Source: an uncultured Methanobrevibacter sp. (GTDB taxonomy: Archaea > Methanobacteriota > Methanobacteria > Methanobacteriales > Methanobacteriaceae). Taken from it: 64,000 nt of DNA. The number at the start of each line of letters is the position of its first letter. The stretch's first letter is position 1. Positions 24,067 to 33,769 of this stretch are shown piece after piece. Where the stretch lies: contig NZ_CALGFC010000023.1 of NCBI RefSeq assembly GCF_937881195.1, forward strand, positions 1 to 64,000, in the 5' to 3' direction. The position numbers were made by a program, and so were the translations under genes. The notes below the pieces were generated by a model. The model saw only the letters and a list, made by a program, of their open reading frames with translations, ran no database searches and was not told the origin of the DNA.

Positions 24067-24810
24067 AACATATAAAGGATAAAATGAGGGAATTGGAATT
24101 TGCTTGTTAAATACTAAAAAGGCCATGAATACGTATTTGAATAAATTATGAAAAGAGGCTTACTATTCAGATTTCAAATAAATAAGGACAAATAGAAACA
24201 ATTTTCATAAAATAAGAAATATAAATCAATCAAAAAAAATAAGTTTAATAATGAAGTTATGGGCAAAAAAAAGGATTTTAAAGCCTCTAAAAAAGTGAAA
24301 AATAGCCTTAATTTCAATGATTAGAAAAATTAAATAAAAAATATAGAAAAATATATAAATTCATTTAAAAATCCCATATAAAACTAATTAAAAATTTAAT
24401 TTAATTGTATAAAATAAAATATAATAACCTATTTTTTATAATATAAAAAAATCATTTCAACTAAAAAATGTTGATAAAAATATGAAAAATTTATTAATAA
24501 TAGGTAATTTATTTTAAGTTAAAAAATATCATTCAATATATAAACTATTATAAAATATTATAAATTATTATAAAATATTATAAACTATTATAAAATATAT
24601 AGAAATAATTTTTATAATATAACAGATAATCCTAATTTACTAAAAATTTATTATATTTAAAAAAATATTAGAATTTTTTTTGAAGCAAGTAAATATTAGA
24701 AAAATTATTATGATTTTTATAGAAATTTAGAAATTAAAAAACAGTGAAAATTAAGGAAATTATGAGGATTTTTTTATTTTAGGTGTTATATATTATGTTT
24801 ATTATAAAAA

Positions 24811-25773
24811 CTATTCCAATAGAACGACCCGGCTAATTTCTGAGTCATTAGTAATAGACCTTCCAGTTAGATCTGCTATTTTTTGAGCAAAATCAATAAC
24901 TTCTTTAAATGTTGGCATATTATCTAAAGTTAATCTTTCTCTAGAATATCCAACACACATATATGCTTTGATTTCAATATAATCTGGGTTTGCTATATCA
25001 ATTAATTTTGCATAATTTTCATGATCAAACATGTTTTTATGCTTTACACAAGTAGTTCGTATACATGTCTTAGAGTTAAAACTATTCAATGTTTCAAGTG
25101 ACTTGTTTATTTTATCCCAAGCTTCATTTATTTGAGGGCTACAGAGGTCAACATATGTTTTCCTATCAGGAGCATCTAAGGAAAGATATAGTTGTGTTGG
25201 TTCATTTTCAAGATTAGATAATTCTTCATACATTACACCATTACTAACCAAAAATGTTGTGAAATCCTGTTTTTTAAATTCAGCTAAAAGCTCACCAATG
25301 TCAGGATAAATCATTGGTTCCCCTGCTAGAGATATAGCGGCATTATTTGGCTTTTTAGATTCTTCTAATTTCTTTTTATCTGCTTTATCATTTCCAAAAA
25401 ACCCACATAGAAGTTTATTTTGTGCATTTATCCCATCTTCTATTATAGTTTTTGGATCATCGTAATGACCTACCCATTCAGTTTTAGTGACAGAAAGATC
25501 CCTCCAACAAAAAGAACACTTTTGATTACAGAAAGGTACTGCTGGAGACATTTGAAGACATCTATGACTTTCAACACCATAAAATTTCTCTTTATAACAT
25601 ACTCCTTCATTAAGAATACTTTTTTTAGTCCAATGACATATTTTAGCAGCAGCATGATTATTTTTTCCAAGAAAACGATACCCACTATACTCTAGTTTTT
25701 TTTGATCTTCTAATGATAAAGAAAAGTTTTCTTCTTTATTATTAGATTCTTTATTATTAAATGAATTTGACAT
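24811..25773 (-). CDS. taw1: 4-demethylwyosine synthase (radical SAM)
   Basis: Taw1 (Tyw1 family) builds the tricyclic wyosine base at G37 of archaeal tRNA-Phe from N1-methylguanosine and pyruvate. The 320-residue protein has the radical SAM cysteines C82, C86 and C89 in FCNQKCSFCW. The upstream trio C46, C59 and C72 would hold the second iron-sulfur cluster. SLAGEPMIYP and LSLDAPDRKTY also match the family. An Asn/Glu-rich N-terminal extension of about 18 residues is unusual. No ribosome binding site is seen. A (TAA)10 run ends about 11 bases before the ATG. Confidence 0.93.
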   Translation of the reverse strand: MSNSFNNKESNNKEENFSLSLEDQKKLEYSGYRFLGKNNHAAAKICHWTKKSILNEGVCYKEKFYGVESHRCLQMSPAVPFCNQKCSFCWRDLSVTKTEWVGHYDDPKTIIEDGINAQNKLLCGFFGNDKADKKKLEESKKPNNAAISLAGEPMIYPDIGELLAEFKKQDFTTFLVSNGVMYEELSNLENEPTQLYLSLDAPDRKTYVDLCSPQINEAWDKINKSLETLNSFNSKTCIRTTCVKHKNMFDHENYAKLIDIANPDYIEIKAYMCVGYSRERLTLDNMPTFKEVIDFAQKIADLTGRSITNDSEISRVVLLE

Positions 25774-25783
25774 AAAACATCAG

Positions 25784-25816
<33 letters not shown>

Positions 25817-26028
25817 CTATTGTTACAATATTATTATTAATAAACATTATCACTAAGCATTTTTATTATTATTCGAGAATTAAGAACTAATTATTTATAT
25901 TATAACAAATAATAGCAGATATATAATACATATTAATAATTATATTAAATATTTAATAATTTATTAAATTAAATTTTTTATATTTATTAAATATTCTCTA
26001 TTGAATATTAATTAATAAATATAAAAAT

Positions 26029-27138
26029 TTATTCAGCTAATGAATTTCGAATCTCGACAGCTTTTTTAGCTGCTTTTTCCATTGAAATTTCAAATGGAAT
26101 CCCTGCTTCTTCTAAAATTTTTTGACCTTCTTCTTCATTAGTTCCAGTAAGGCGTATTACAATATTTATTTTCCTTTTTGATGAATCAAGTGCCCTTATT
26201 ACACCTTTAGCTACATCATCAGCACGAGTTATTCCTCCAAGAACATTTAAAAAAACAACTTTAACTGGAGAATAATTTAATACTAAATTTAAAGCTTTTT
26301 TAATAGTGTTTTCAGAAGCACCACCACCAATATCTAAGAATGTTGCTGGATTTCCACCATTAAGCTTTATCATGTCCATTCCAGTAAGAGTTAATCCTGC
26401 ACCATTACCTATAACCGCAATATCCCCATCAAGTTTAACAAAAGCAAATTCTTTAGGTTTAAATGAGTTAGCCTCTGCTAATTCTTTATGACGAAACAAA
26501 GAATCGTTTTCAATTTCGAGTTTGGCATCTGCAGCAATTAAACCATCTTCAGTAAGGATTAATGGATTAATCTCAGCAACTTGTGCATCATATTTATCAA
26601 AAACATTATATAATTTCCATATAATACCTCCAACTGAAGAAATTAAATTAGAACTAACCCCCATTTTACGAGCTATTTCTCTTGCTTCATATGGTAAAAA
26701 TTCTTCTAGAGGATTAACATGATATTTAATAATTTTTTCAGGATTATCAATAGCTAACTGTTCAATTTCAACTCCTCCATCCATACTAGCCATAATAATA
26801 GGTTTTTTAGAAGACCTATCAATAGAAACACTTAAAAAAAACTCTTTTTTAATATTTGCCTTTTTTTCGACTAATAAGTGTTTTACCTTTTCACCTTTAA
26901 TTTCTAAATCTAATAAATTTCCTGCAATCTCAAAAGCTTCACCAGGATCATCTGCAAATTTTATTCCACCTGCTTTTCCCCTACCTCCAACTAAAACTTG
27001 TGATTTTAAAGCTACTGGGCCTCCCATCTCACTTGTTATTTCCATAGCTTCTTCAGGAGAGTAAGCTACATGTCCTTCTAAAATACTTATTCCATTTTTT
27101 TTAAATAATTTTTTTGCAGCATGTTCAAAAAACTTCAT
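26029..27138 (-). CDS. sucC: Succinyl-CoA synthetase, beta subunit
   Basis: This is the ATP-grasp beta subunit of succinate-CoA ligase (369 residues), which makes succinyl-CoA for the reductive branch leading to 2-oxoglutarate. It begins MKFFEHAAKKLFKKNGI, continues with VGGRGKAGGIKFADDP and AEINPLILTEDG, and ends with LDIGGGASENTI and GGITRADDVAKGV. I prefer the ATG at 27138 over a TTG three codons upstream. It lies 130 bp after korC in a kor-sucC cluster. The alpha subunit (sucD) is not in this window. Confidence 0.95.
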   Translation of the reverse strand: MKFFEHAAKKLFKKNGISILEGHVAYSPEEAMEITSEMGGPVALKSQVLVGGRGKAGGIKFADDPGEAFEIAGNLLDLEIKGEKVKHLLVEKKANIKKEFFLSVSIDRSSKKPIIMASMDGGVEIEQLAIDNPEKIIKYHVNPLEEFLPYEAREIARKMGVSSNLISSVGGIIWKLYNVFDKYDAQVAEINPLILTEDGLIAADAKLEIENDSLFRHKELAEANSFKPKEFAFVKLDGDIAVIGNGAGLTLTGMDMIKLNGGNPATFLDIGGGASENTIKKALNLVLNYSPVKVVFLNVLGGITRADDVAKGVIRALDSSKRKINIVIRLTGTNEEEGQKILEEAGIPFEISMEKAAKKAVEIRNSLAE

Positions 27139-27270
27139 ATACAACAACCAACCTGTAAACTAGTTTCACTAATAAACCAGTTTAGAAATTATTAACACAT
27201 AATAAAACATTAATCTATAATCATCTTTTATAAATTGATAAAATATCAATAATAAATTCCATATGGATAT

Positions 27271-27822
27271 CTAAGTACCATCCATAGCATAACCCGCTTC
27301 AAAAGCTTGTATATTCTTTTTTTCAGTACCTGGAGGAACACTCTGTAAAATAGCCTTTTTAGCAGCATCATGAGAAATAACATTAGTAATTTTTGAAATA
27401 GCGCCCACCATTACAATATTAGCTACTATTCTAAGACCGATATCATTCATCGCAGTTTTAGTTACTCTTGCATAGTATAAATTAATATTATGCTCTTTTA
27501 AAAAGTCTTCTATTTCAGATTCATCAATCATGTCAGGATCTATTATAAGAGTACCTTCATCTTTTAAATCACCAATATATGCCAATAATGCTTCATGAGA
27601 CATAGCCACCAATATATCAGGACTTATTACTTTAGGATAATGAATTTCATTATTAGAAAGCACAACTTCAGTTTTTGAAGCCCCTCCTCTTGCTTCAGGA
27701 CCATAAGACTGGGTTTGAACTGCATTAATCCCATCAAAGAGAGAAGCTGCTTTTCCGACAATTATTCCTGCCAATATAACACCTTGTCCTCCAAATCCTG
27801 CTATTCTTAGTTCTTTTCGCAT
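27271..27822 (-). CDS. korC: 2-oxoglutarate:ferredoxin oxidoreductase, gamma subunit
   Basis: This is the gamma subunit (183 residues) of the enzyme that reductively carboxylates succinyl-CoA to 2-oxoglutarate with ferredoxin. The signature is RIAGFGGQGVILAG near the start, then QSYGPEARGGASKTEV. The ATG at 27822 follows AGAGGTAA. An upstream in-frame ATG would add nine residues without a binding site. It follows korB after about 170 bp and precedes sucC. Confidence 0.95.
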   Translation of the reverse strand: MRKELRIAGFGGQGVILAGIIVGKAASLFDGINAVQTQSYGPEARGGASKTEVVLSNNEIHYPKVISPDILVAMSHEALLAYIGDLKDEGTLIIDPDMIDESEIEDFLKEHNINLYYARVTKTAMNDIGLRIVANIVMVGAISKITNVISHDAAKKAILQSVPPGTEKKNIQAFEAGYAMDGT

Positions 27823-27994
27823 AAAATTACCTCTTATAAAAAAATACATATTATAAAAATAAAACGCTTGAAAAATAACTCATTTAGAATTAATTTTTAT
27901 AAAAATATATTTTAAAATATCTTTTAGATATCTTTTAAAATAGCTTTTAAATATCTTTTATAAAAATAAGATTTATAGAATTATTAATTAGTTT

Positions 27995-28957
27995 TTAATC
28001 ATCAAATTCATCAATATATGCTGATTTGATAGCTAAATTTCGACCACACTGTTCAACAGAAAGATCACAAACATTTTCAGTTAGTTCTTTTCTAGTATTA
28101 TTGACAAATTCACCTACAATAATCTTTCCCTGAAGTTCATCATAGCTCATTTTGTTAGCTTTTCTTATATTAATACTATTTTCTTTAAATGCATTAATCA
28201 TATCAACAGGAGTTCTGAGTTTATTTTTTCTTCCATAATATGTAGGACATTGAGAAACAATCTCAACAAAAGAAAATCCAGGGTTTAATAATGCCTTTTT
28301 AATAGAATTTGAAAGTTGTAATGGATGAGCAGTTGTCCATCTAGAAACATATGTTGCACCAGCAGCAGTTACAAGTTCTGCTAAATTAAATGGTTTATCT
28401 CTAGAACCATAAGGCGCAGTTGTTCCAAAACTACCCTCAGGAGAAGTAGGACTAATTTGTCCACCAGTCATTCCATAAATATTATTATTAACACAAATTA
28501 CAGTGATATTGATATTCTTTCTAGCCCCATGAATTAAATGGTTTCCACCAATAGAAGCAGCATCTCCATCTCCAGTAAATACAACAACATTTAAATCAGG
28601 GTTTCCTACCTTCAATCCAGTAGCAAATGTAATCGCCCTTCCATGAGTAGTATGTAATGAGTCACAATTAACATAACCTGGAATACGTGATGAACATCCT
28701 ATGCCTGATACTAAGCATACTGTTTCAAAATCAATTTTTGCAGATTCAATTCCCTTAAAGAAAGTATTCATAGCAATTCCATTCCCACATCCTGCACAGA
28801 ATATATTGGGAAGCCTATCTTTTCTAAGATATTTCATAAAAGGATTTTGATTATTTTTAATAATTTTATTTTTAGAATTTTGTTTATTATCCAAATCATT
28901 AATTGATTTTTTATTTAATTCTTTATTTGATTCTTTATTTGAATTAATAGTTACCAT
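27995..28957 (-). CDS. korB: 2-oxoglutarate:ferredoxin oxidoreductase, beta subunit
   Basis: This is the thiamine-pyrophosphate binding beta subunit, 320 residues. The core starts at MKYLRKDRLPNIFCAGCGNG (Met at about 42). The TPP motif is GDGDAASIGGNHL, with NNNIYGMTGGQ following. Before the core lies an Asn/Lys/Ser-rich extension of about 41 residues with NKES, NKEL and NKKS repeats. The binding site AAGGGG precedes the outer ATG and none precedes the inner one, so the extension is probably translated. It starts 11 bp after korA. Confidence 0.94.
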   Translation of the reverse strand: MVTINSNKESNKELNKKSINDLDNKQNSKNKIIKNNQNPFMKYLRKDRLPNIFCAGCGNGIAMNTFFKGIESAKIDFETVCLVSGIGCSSRIPGYVNCDSLHTTHGRAITFATGLKVGNPDLNVVVFTGDGDAASIGGNHLIHGARKNINITVICVNNNIYGMTGGQISPTSPEGSFGTTAPYGSRDKPFNLAELVTAAGATYVSRWTTAHPLQLSNSIKKALLNPGFSFVEIVSQCPTYYGRKNKLRTPVDMINAFKENSINIRKANKMSYDELQGKIIVGEFVNNTRKELTENVCDLSVEQCGRNLAIKSAYIDEFDD

Positions 28958-28968
28958 GAAAAAACCCC

Positions 28969-30126
28969 TTAATTTATTTCCTTAATTTTAGATAATATTT
29001 CGCTAGGTTTATGAAGTTCCCCACCAATTTTTGGAATTAAATAAACATTAGGTTTATTTTCATCTACTAAACCAGCAACCCTTTCTACTTCATGGACCAT
29101 TTGCCCAAGATTCATTTCAACTACAACTAAATTTTTAGCTGATTCAGCTGCTTTTAATATTTGAGCTTCAGGGAAAGGCCAAGGAGTATCAATTTTTATT
29201 GAACCAACTTTTAATCCTTTTTCCCTACCTAATTCAACAGCTGTAAAAACAGACCGCACAGGAGCACCATATGAAATAATAATAGTATCTGCATCATCAC
29301 AAAAGCTTTCATGAACGGATACAATTTCTTCCCGATTATTCAATATTTTATTACATAAACGACTAATAAGTTTTTCATGAGCTTTAGGATCTGAAGAATC
29401 AGGATAACCTCTTTCATTATGAGTTAAACCAGTCACAGAAACATTATATCCTTCTCCAAATGGAGCCATTGGAGGCGTACCATTTTTATCGGCTTTAAAT
29501 GGAAGATAAGGGTTATTTTCACTAAAATTATTAGGATTTTCTTTAGGCATTATTCTTTTTACTATATCTACTTTATCAGGAATAGTTATTTTTTCCCTCA
29601 TATGCCCAATTACTTCATCGGCGGCTAAAATAACAGGAATCCTATATTTTTCAGCTAAATTAAATGCTTTAACTGTAAAATCAAAAAACTCTTGAACAGA
29701 TGAAGGAGAGATGGCGATTGGTTCGTAATCCCCATGTGAACCCCATCTCATCTGCATCATATCCCCTTGAGAAGCCATAGTTGGTTGTCCAGTAGACGGC
29801 CCCCCTCTTTGTACATCTACAATAACAAGAGGTGTTTCAGTTATATGAGCATAACCAATATTTTCTTGCATAAGTGAAAATCCTGGACCAGATGTGGAAG
29901 TCATTGCTTTCAAACCACTCCAACTTGCACCAATTATTGCCCCAACAGCACCAATTTCATCTTCCATTTGAAGGAAAGAACCTCCATGTTTTGGAAGAAG
30001 TCCAGCTAAATCTTCAGCTACTTCAGTAGAAGGAGTAATTGGGTAGCCTGCAAAAAATCTACATCCCGCTTTAATAGCTCCATGAGCACAAGCTTCATTT
30101 CCCTGAACAAATAATTCTTCAGACAT
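28969..30126 (-). CDS. korA: 2-oxoglutarate:ferredoxin oxidoreductase, alpha subunit
   Basis: This is the alpha subunit of 385 residues with the substrate-side pyruvate/2-oxoacid ferredoxin oxidoreductase fold. It begins MSEELFVQGNEACAHGAI and shows FFAGYPITPSTEVAE, then TSTSGPGFSLMQENIG and DVQRGGPSTGQPT. The ATG at 30126 lies 6 nt behind GGAGG, which overlaps the end of korD, so the two are translationally coupled. A longer in-frame start without a binding site is rejected. Confidence 0.95.
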   Translation of the reverse strand: MSEELFVQGNEACAHGAIKAGCRFFAGYPITPSTEVAEDLAGLLPKHGGSFLQMEDEIGAVGAIIGASWSGLKAMTSTSGPGFSLMQENIGYAHITETPLVIVDVQRGGPSTGQPTMASQGDMMQMRWGSHGDYEPIAISPSSVQEFFDFTVKAFNLAEKYRIPVILAADEVIGHMREKITIPDKVDIVKRIMPKENPNNFSENNPYLPFKADKNGTPPMAPFGEGYNVSVTGLTHNERGYPDSSDPKAHEKLISRLCNKILNNREEIVSVHESFCDDADTIIISYGAPVRSVFTAVELGREKGLKVGSIKIDTPWPFPEAQILKAAESAKNLVVVEMNLGQMVHEVERVAGLVDENKPNVYLIPKIGGELHKPSEILSKIKEIN

Positions 30127-30127
30127 A

Positions 30128-30394
30128 TTATTCCTCCAAATCCTCTTTATCAGACCTATTATCCCCATTATTGTCTTTTTTTATTTCTTCATCATCAAAA
30201 TCTTCGACAGTAATAGCTTGATCAGGACACATCAATTCACAAAGATGGCATTTATTACATTCTACCTCATTAACCGGACAGGGTAAATAAACACCTTTTT
30301 TGTTCTCATTAGATGATTTTATATAAACATGCTTAGGACAAGATTCAATACATAAATCACATCCTTTACATAAGTCAGATTCTATTTTAATCAT
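30128..30394 (-). CDS. korD: 2-oxoglutarate:ferredoxin oxidoreductase, delta subunit (ferredoxin)
   Basis: This 88-residue polyferredoxin-like subunit carries two [4Fe-4S] clusters, with ligands C9, C12, C15, C19 and C46, C49, C52, C56. A further Cys at 39 lies in the linker. An acidic tail (DNNGDNRSDKEDLEE) extends beyond the fold. It is the first gene of korDABC-sucC and starts behind GGAGAT. It passes electrons between ferredoxin and the TPP subunits. Confidence 0.95.
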   Translation of the reverse strand: MIKIESDLCKGCDLCIESCPKHVYIKSSNENKKGVYLPCPVNEVECNKCHLCELMCPDQAITVEDFDDEEIKKDNNGDNRSDKEDLEE

Positions 30395-31051
30395 GAAAAT
30401 CTCCTATAAATTCTCTGTAATAAATCATTAGTAAATAATTGATAAAATTTTATTTTACTATGTTATCTAAATAAAATTATAAGAACTTTTAAGAACTTTT
30501 AAGAACTTTTAAGAACTTATGAAAATCTTTAAGATATCAATATAATTATTAAATATCAATAATATCTTAATCAACCTTAGATTAATATATAATATTTTTA
30601 TTATGATATATAGATTTATTTTATTAATTAATAAAATTATTCATTAAAGTATTCATTATAATATTAATAATATTATTAATGTTATAAAAATATAAAACAG
30701 AATATTAATAAGAAAAAAAGAATTTTAGTAATAAAATAGAATACTAGCAAATATAGTTTTAATAAATAAACTACAATTAAATTTTTTTATAAAATCATTA
30801 TTATAATTTTATAAATAATAATATTGGATATAATGTAAAAAATAGAATAAAAAGAATATATAGTAACTAAAATAAGCAAATAATTAGAATATGTAAATTA
30901 AACTTAAAAAGTATATTAAATCATCAATAACAAATTTTAAAAAATTAAATATTAATTAAAAAAATAATTATATTTAGTTAAAGATAAGTTGAAAAAAGAT
31001 AAAAAATAATATATTTAAAATTAAGAAATAATATATTTAAAAATTAAAAAA
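30395..31051. other. Intergenic region upstream of the kor operon
   Basis: This region is 657 bp without a gene. It contains the korD promoter region, for which I find no clear TATA box, and a 10-bp array at 30481-30518. The remainder is AT-rich sequence at the 3' side of mreB. Confidence 0.5.
30481..30518. repeat. 10-bp tandem array, nearly four copies
   Basis: AAGAACTTTT is repeated perfectly three times and then once more with a changed end. Each unit brings the same face of the helix round about once per turn, a spacing that could suit a protein binding in phase. It lies about 90 bp upstream of korD. Confidence 0.85.
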
Positions 31052-32125
31052 TTATTTCATTGCTTTTAAACGAACTTCAGGTTCTAAAGCCCTTGGTTCT
31101 GCTGCAACAATAGCTGCCCCTTTAGCTACGACAGTCATTGGGTCATCAGAAATAGATACAGGGATGGATAATTCATCACATATTCTTTCTTTTAGACCTC
31201 TTAATTGGGAACTTCCACCAACAGCAACACTATTATGATAAACACCAGTTATTAATTCGGGAGAGAGTCTTTCTAATACAATATTTAAACCATTAATAAT
31301 TTCTTGAATTATTGGTTCAGCAGCATCAGCTACAAGTAAAGAATCAATGACTACCTTTTTAGGCCTGTTAGTTTCAGCAGATTTACCGATTATTTCAGTA
31401 GTTTCAACTTCTAAATCTTCACTACAATGGAACATACCAACCTTAATTTTAGCAGCTTCAGCATCATGTATACCAATTCCAACATTATATTTCTCTTTGA
31501 CAAGATTTACAATATTATTATCAATATCATCCCCACCGACCCGTACAGTTTCAATATCAGTTATACCTCCAAGAGAAATAACAACTAAATCAGTAGATCC
31601 TGCACCAATATCAACGACCATTGTTCCATCTGGTTCTGCAATAGGCAATCCAGCACCAATAGCTGCAGCTAATCCTTCACTAATAACTAAAACATAACTT
31701 GCTCCAGCATCCCTACCTATTTTTTCAGCAGCTTCTCTTTCTACTTCGGAAGCATCTCCAGGAATTCCAATGACAATCCTACCAACAGAATCTCCTTCTT
31801 TAATACCTATTTCCATAGCTTTGACTAATAAAGCTTGAGCCTGAGCAATACTTTCAATAACACCTTTTTTCAAAGGTCTGAGTGCTACAATATCTTCAGG
31901 AGTTCTACCAAGCATTAATTTTGCTTCTTCACCAACAGCTAAAACAGCAGAACTATCTTCTTTTTTTACAGCTACCACTGAAGGTATTTGATATAAATCA
32001 AATTTATCCCCAGAAGGTTTTGCAATTACAGTATTTAAAGTACCTAAATCAATACCTAAACTATTAGTAATTCCTTTTTTAGGTTCTGTTTTCTTTTTAT
32101 TATCATTACTTCCAAATAGTTTCAT
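31052..32125 (-). CDS. mreB: MreB-like actin homologue
   Basis: This is a rod-shape actin homologue of 357 residues, known among archaea mainly in the pseudomurein-walled methanogens. It has GIDLGTLNTVIA near 24-35 (phosphate 1), VVDIGAGSTDLVVIS (phosphate 2), RVGGDDIDNNIV and AVGGSSQLRGL (adenosine). An N-terminal lysine-rich segment (NDNKKKTEPKKG) precedes the fold. The ATG follows AAGAGGAA. MreC and MreD partners are not seen nearby. It lies downstream of an unrecognised gene with a 15-bp repeat array between them. Confidence 0.93.
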   Translation of the reverse strand: MKLFGSNDNKKKTEPKKGITNSLGIDLGTLNTVIAKPSGDKFDLYQIPSVVAVKKEDSSAVLAVGEEAKLMLGRTPEDIVALRPLKKGVIESIAQAQALLVKAMEIGIKEGDSVGRIVIGIPGDASEVEREAAEKIGRDAGASYVLVISEGLAAAIGAGLPIAEPDGTMVVDIGAGSTDLVVISLGGITDIETVRVGGDDIDNNIVNLVKEKYNVGIGIHDAEAAKIKVGMFHCSEDLEVETTEIIGKSAETNRPKKVVIDSLLVADAAEPIIQEIINGLNIVLERLSPELITGVYHNSVAVGGSSQLRGLKERICDELSIPVSISDDPMTVVAKGAAIVAAEPRALEPEVRLKAMK

Positions 32126-32190
32126 ATAAATTCCTCTTAGTTATCTTAATTGCATAATAATATAATAATATTAACGAATAAATAATATCA

Positions 32191-32280
32191 TATTAAAATT
32201 AATTATTTTAAAATTAATTATATTAAAATTAATTATATTAAAATCAATTATATTAAAATTTATTGTATTAAAATTAATTT
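32191..32280. repeat. 15-bp tandem array, six copies, upstream of mreB
   Basis: TATTAAAATTAATTA is repeated six times in strict 15-bp register at 32191, 32206, 32221, 32236, 32251 and 32266, with a few substitutions. It lies in the 5' region of mreB, 65 bp from the start codon. Confidence 0.85.
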
Positions 32281-32299
32281 TTTATTTATATTAAATATA

Positions 32300-32935
32300 T
32301 TAATTTTCATTTTCAATAATATCTTTGAAATCAATCAAAAATACATTATTATTAGCAGCTATTTTTCTAATTTTCCCAACATCCTCTTTGTTTTCAATTG
32401 AAATAAGGATTGTTGATAAAACAACATCACTCATATTAAATAATGGAGTTAACATGGTCTGTAAAAAATTAGGAAGGTTAATTCTTAGCTTTAAATCAGT
32501 TTCAATAAACCCAGTGGTTTGATCTTCCAACAATATAGAAAATTGAGAACTATTTCTTTCTGCATCACCCACAAGTTTCTTGAGAGCATCATCAGGAGCC
32601 ACAAGTAAAGTTAAATTAGGTTCATTTCCTACATAGAAAGGAGCTATTTGAATATATGCCCCACCATTTTCTTTACAAACATAGCTAAGTTCCCTTATTT
32701 TATCAGAATCTCCATATAACATGATAAAATCAAATTTCTTATGAACATAAGATTCTTCCAAAGTAACATGTTCTCTAAAAAGTATTTTAACTCTATCTTT
32801 AGAAGCAATAGCCGCATAAGCTATATTATTAACTAGTTCTTCATTTCCAGCGGCAACACACCACAATTTATCTGAACTTTGTTCATTAGAAACTTTAGCA
32901 GCTTTTCTTAGAACTTGTATTTTATCTTCTATCAT
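32300..32935 (-). CDS. Conserved-looking hypothetical protein upstream of mreB
   Basis: I do not recognise this 211-residue protein. It starts MIEDKIQVLRKAAKVSNEQ, has no signal peptide or membrane segment, and shows alternating hydrophobic strands (KLWCVAAGN, KFDFIMLYGDSDKI, VVLSTILISIEN) that suggest an alpha/beta fold. I chose the ATG at 32935 over an in-frame start ten codons upstream because it follows AGGACGTGA. It is co-directional with mreB and 174 bp before it. A shared role in cell shape is possible but only inferred from position. Confidence 0.75.
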   Translation of the reverse strand: MIEDKIQVLRKAAKVSNEQSSDKLWCVAAGNEELVNNIAYAAIASKDRVKILFREHVTLEESYVHKKFDFIMLYGDSDKIRELSYVCKENGGAYIQIAPFYVGNEPNLTLLVAPDDALKKLVGDAERNSSQFSILLEDQTTGFIETDLKLRINLPNFLQTMLTPLFNMSDVVLSTILISIENKEDVGKIRKIAANNNVFLIDFKDIIENEN

Positions 32936-33769
32936 TATGTTCACGTCCTGTGCATAATTATACACAATACACTACAAGGATTATGTAAATTCAAGAATTC
33001 TTTAAATTATTAAAAACCAAATCTATTACATTCCATTTAGTCAAAATAAAAGAATAATCAAAAACATAAAAAACAGTTTTTAATAAAAAATTAAATTTAA
33101 AATCTGTTTATGCCTATAAATATATAAAAATTAAATAGATATTTTTAAATATTATGGACTCATCATGTAACATAATAAGATATATTCTATTAATATTTAA
33201 ATTTATTCTTTTATAATTTTTTTATATTTTCTATTGATAACTTAATAGTCAATGCATATAAAATAAATTTATCAATAAACAATACTTATAATGTAAAATG
33301 ATATTTAATAAACAACATGTAAGATTTAAGAAATAAAAAGGAATTAAAAATATAGAATAATTATAAAAAATTTAATATTTATGTATAATGTTAAAAAAAT
33401 TTTTATTAAAGCGTTTCAATAGTTTTTATTATAATTAAAGATTTTTCATTGAAAAAAAAACATTTTAACTTTTTTATATATTAAATTGAGCCTTTTTAAA
33501 AAAATATTGATTGGAAAATCAATTAATTAAGAATTCATATTATTATACCATACAATAAAAAATAATAAAAAATAAAAATAAAAATAACAACAATAATAAA
33601 AATGTGAATTTTACCTTTTACTTCTTATATCATTAGTATATTTTCAATCAATTAATTTTTTAATCAGTTTATAAAATTAATAAATTTAAAATATTTACAA
33701 ATAAATTAATTATTTTTCCCCATATTATCAAAAAATATTTTCAAATAAAAAATAGTATTATAAGGCCAA
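32936..33769. other. Intergenic region, no gene seen
   Basis: This is 834 bp of AT-rich DNA between mptD and the unrecognised gene. An inverted repeat TTTCAAT...ATTGAAA encloses about 29 nt near 33414-33456. I find no ORF with a binding site and no repeat array. Confidence 0.5.

Larger units (their letters stand above)
23687..24810. other. Long region upstream of the transglutaminase gene
   Basis: This is a 1.1-kb region without a supported gene. It holds a consensus TATA box for the transglutaminase gene at 23751-23758, and a second TATA box with GGTGAT and ATG-TAG at 23977-24020. A T-tailed hairpin lies at 24044-24066, and a less AT-rich segment extends to about 24330. Within it AGAGGCTT (24154-24161) is complementary to AAGCCTCT (24281-24288). 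It could contain a decayed gene. I cannot identify one. Confidence 0.5.

Noticed and set aside
33400..33460. GTTTCAATAG-like string suggestive of a CRISPR repeat
   Set aside because: It occurs once, with no regularly spaced second copy, and no cas genes are near. None of the tandem arrays in the window has spacers.
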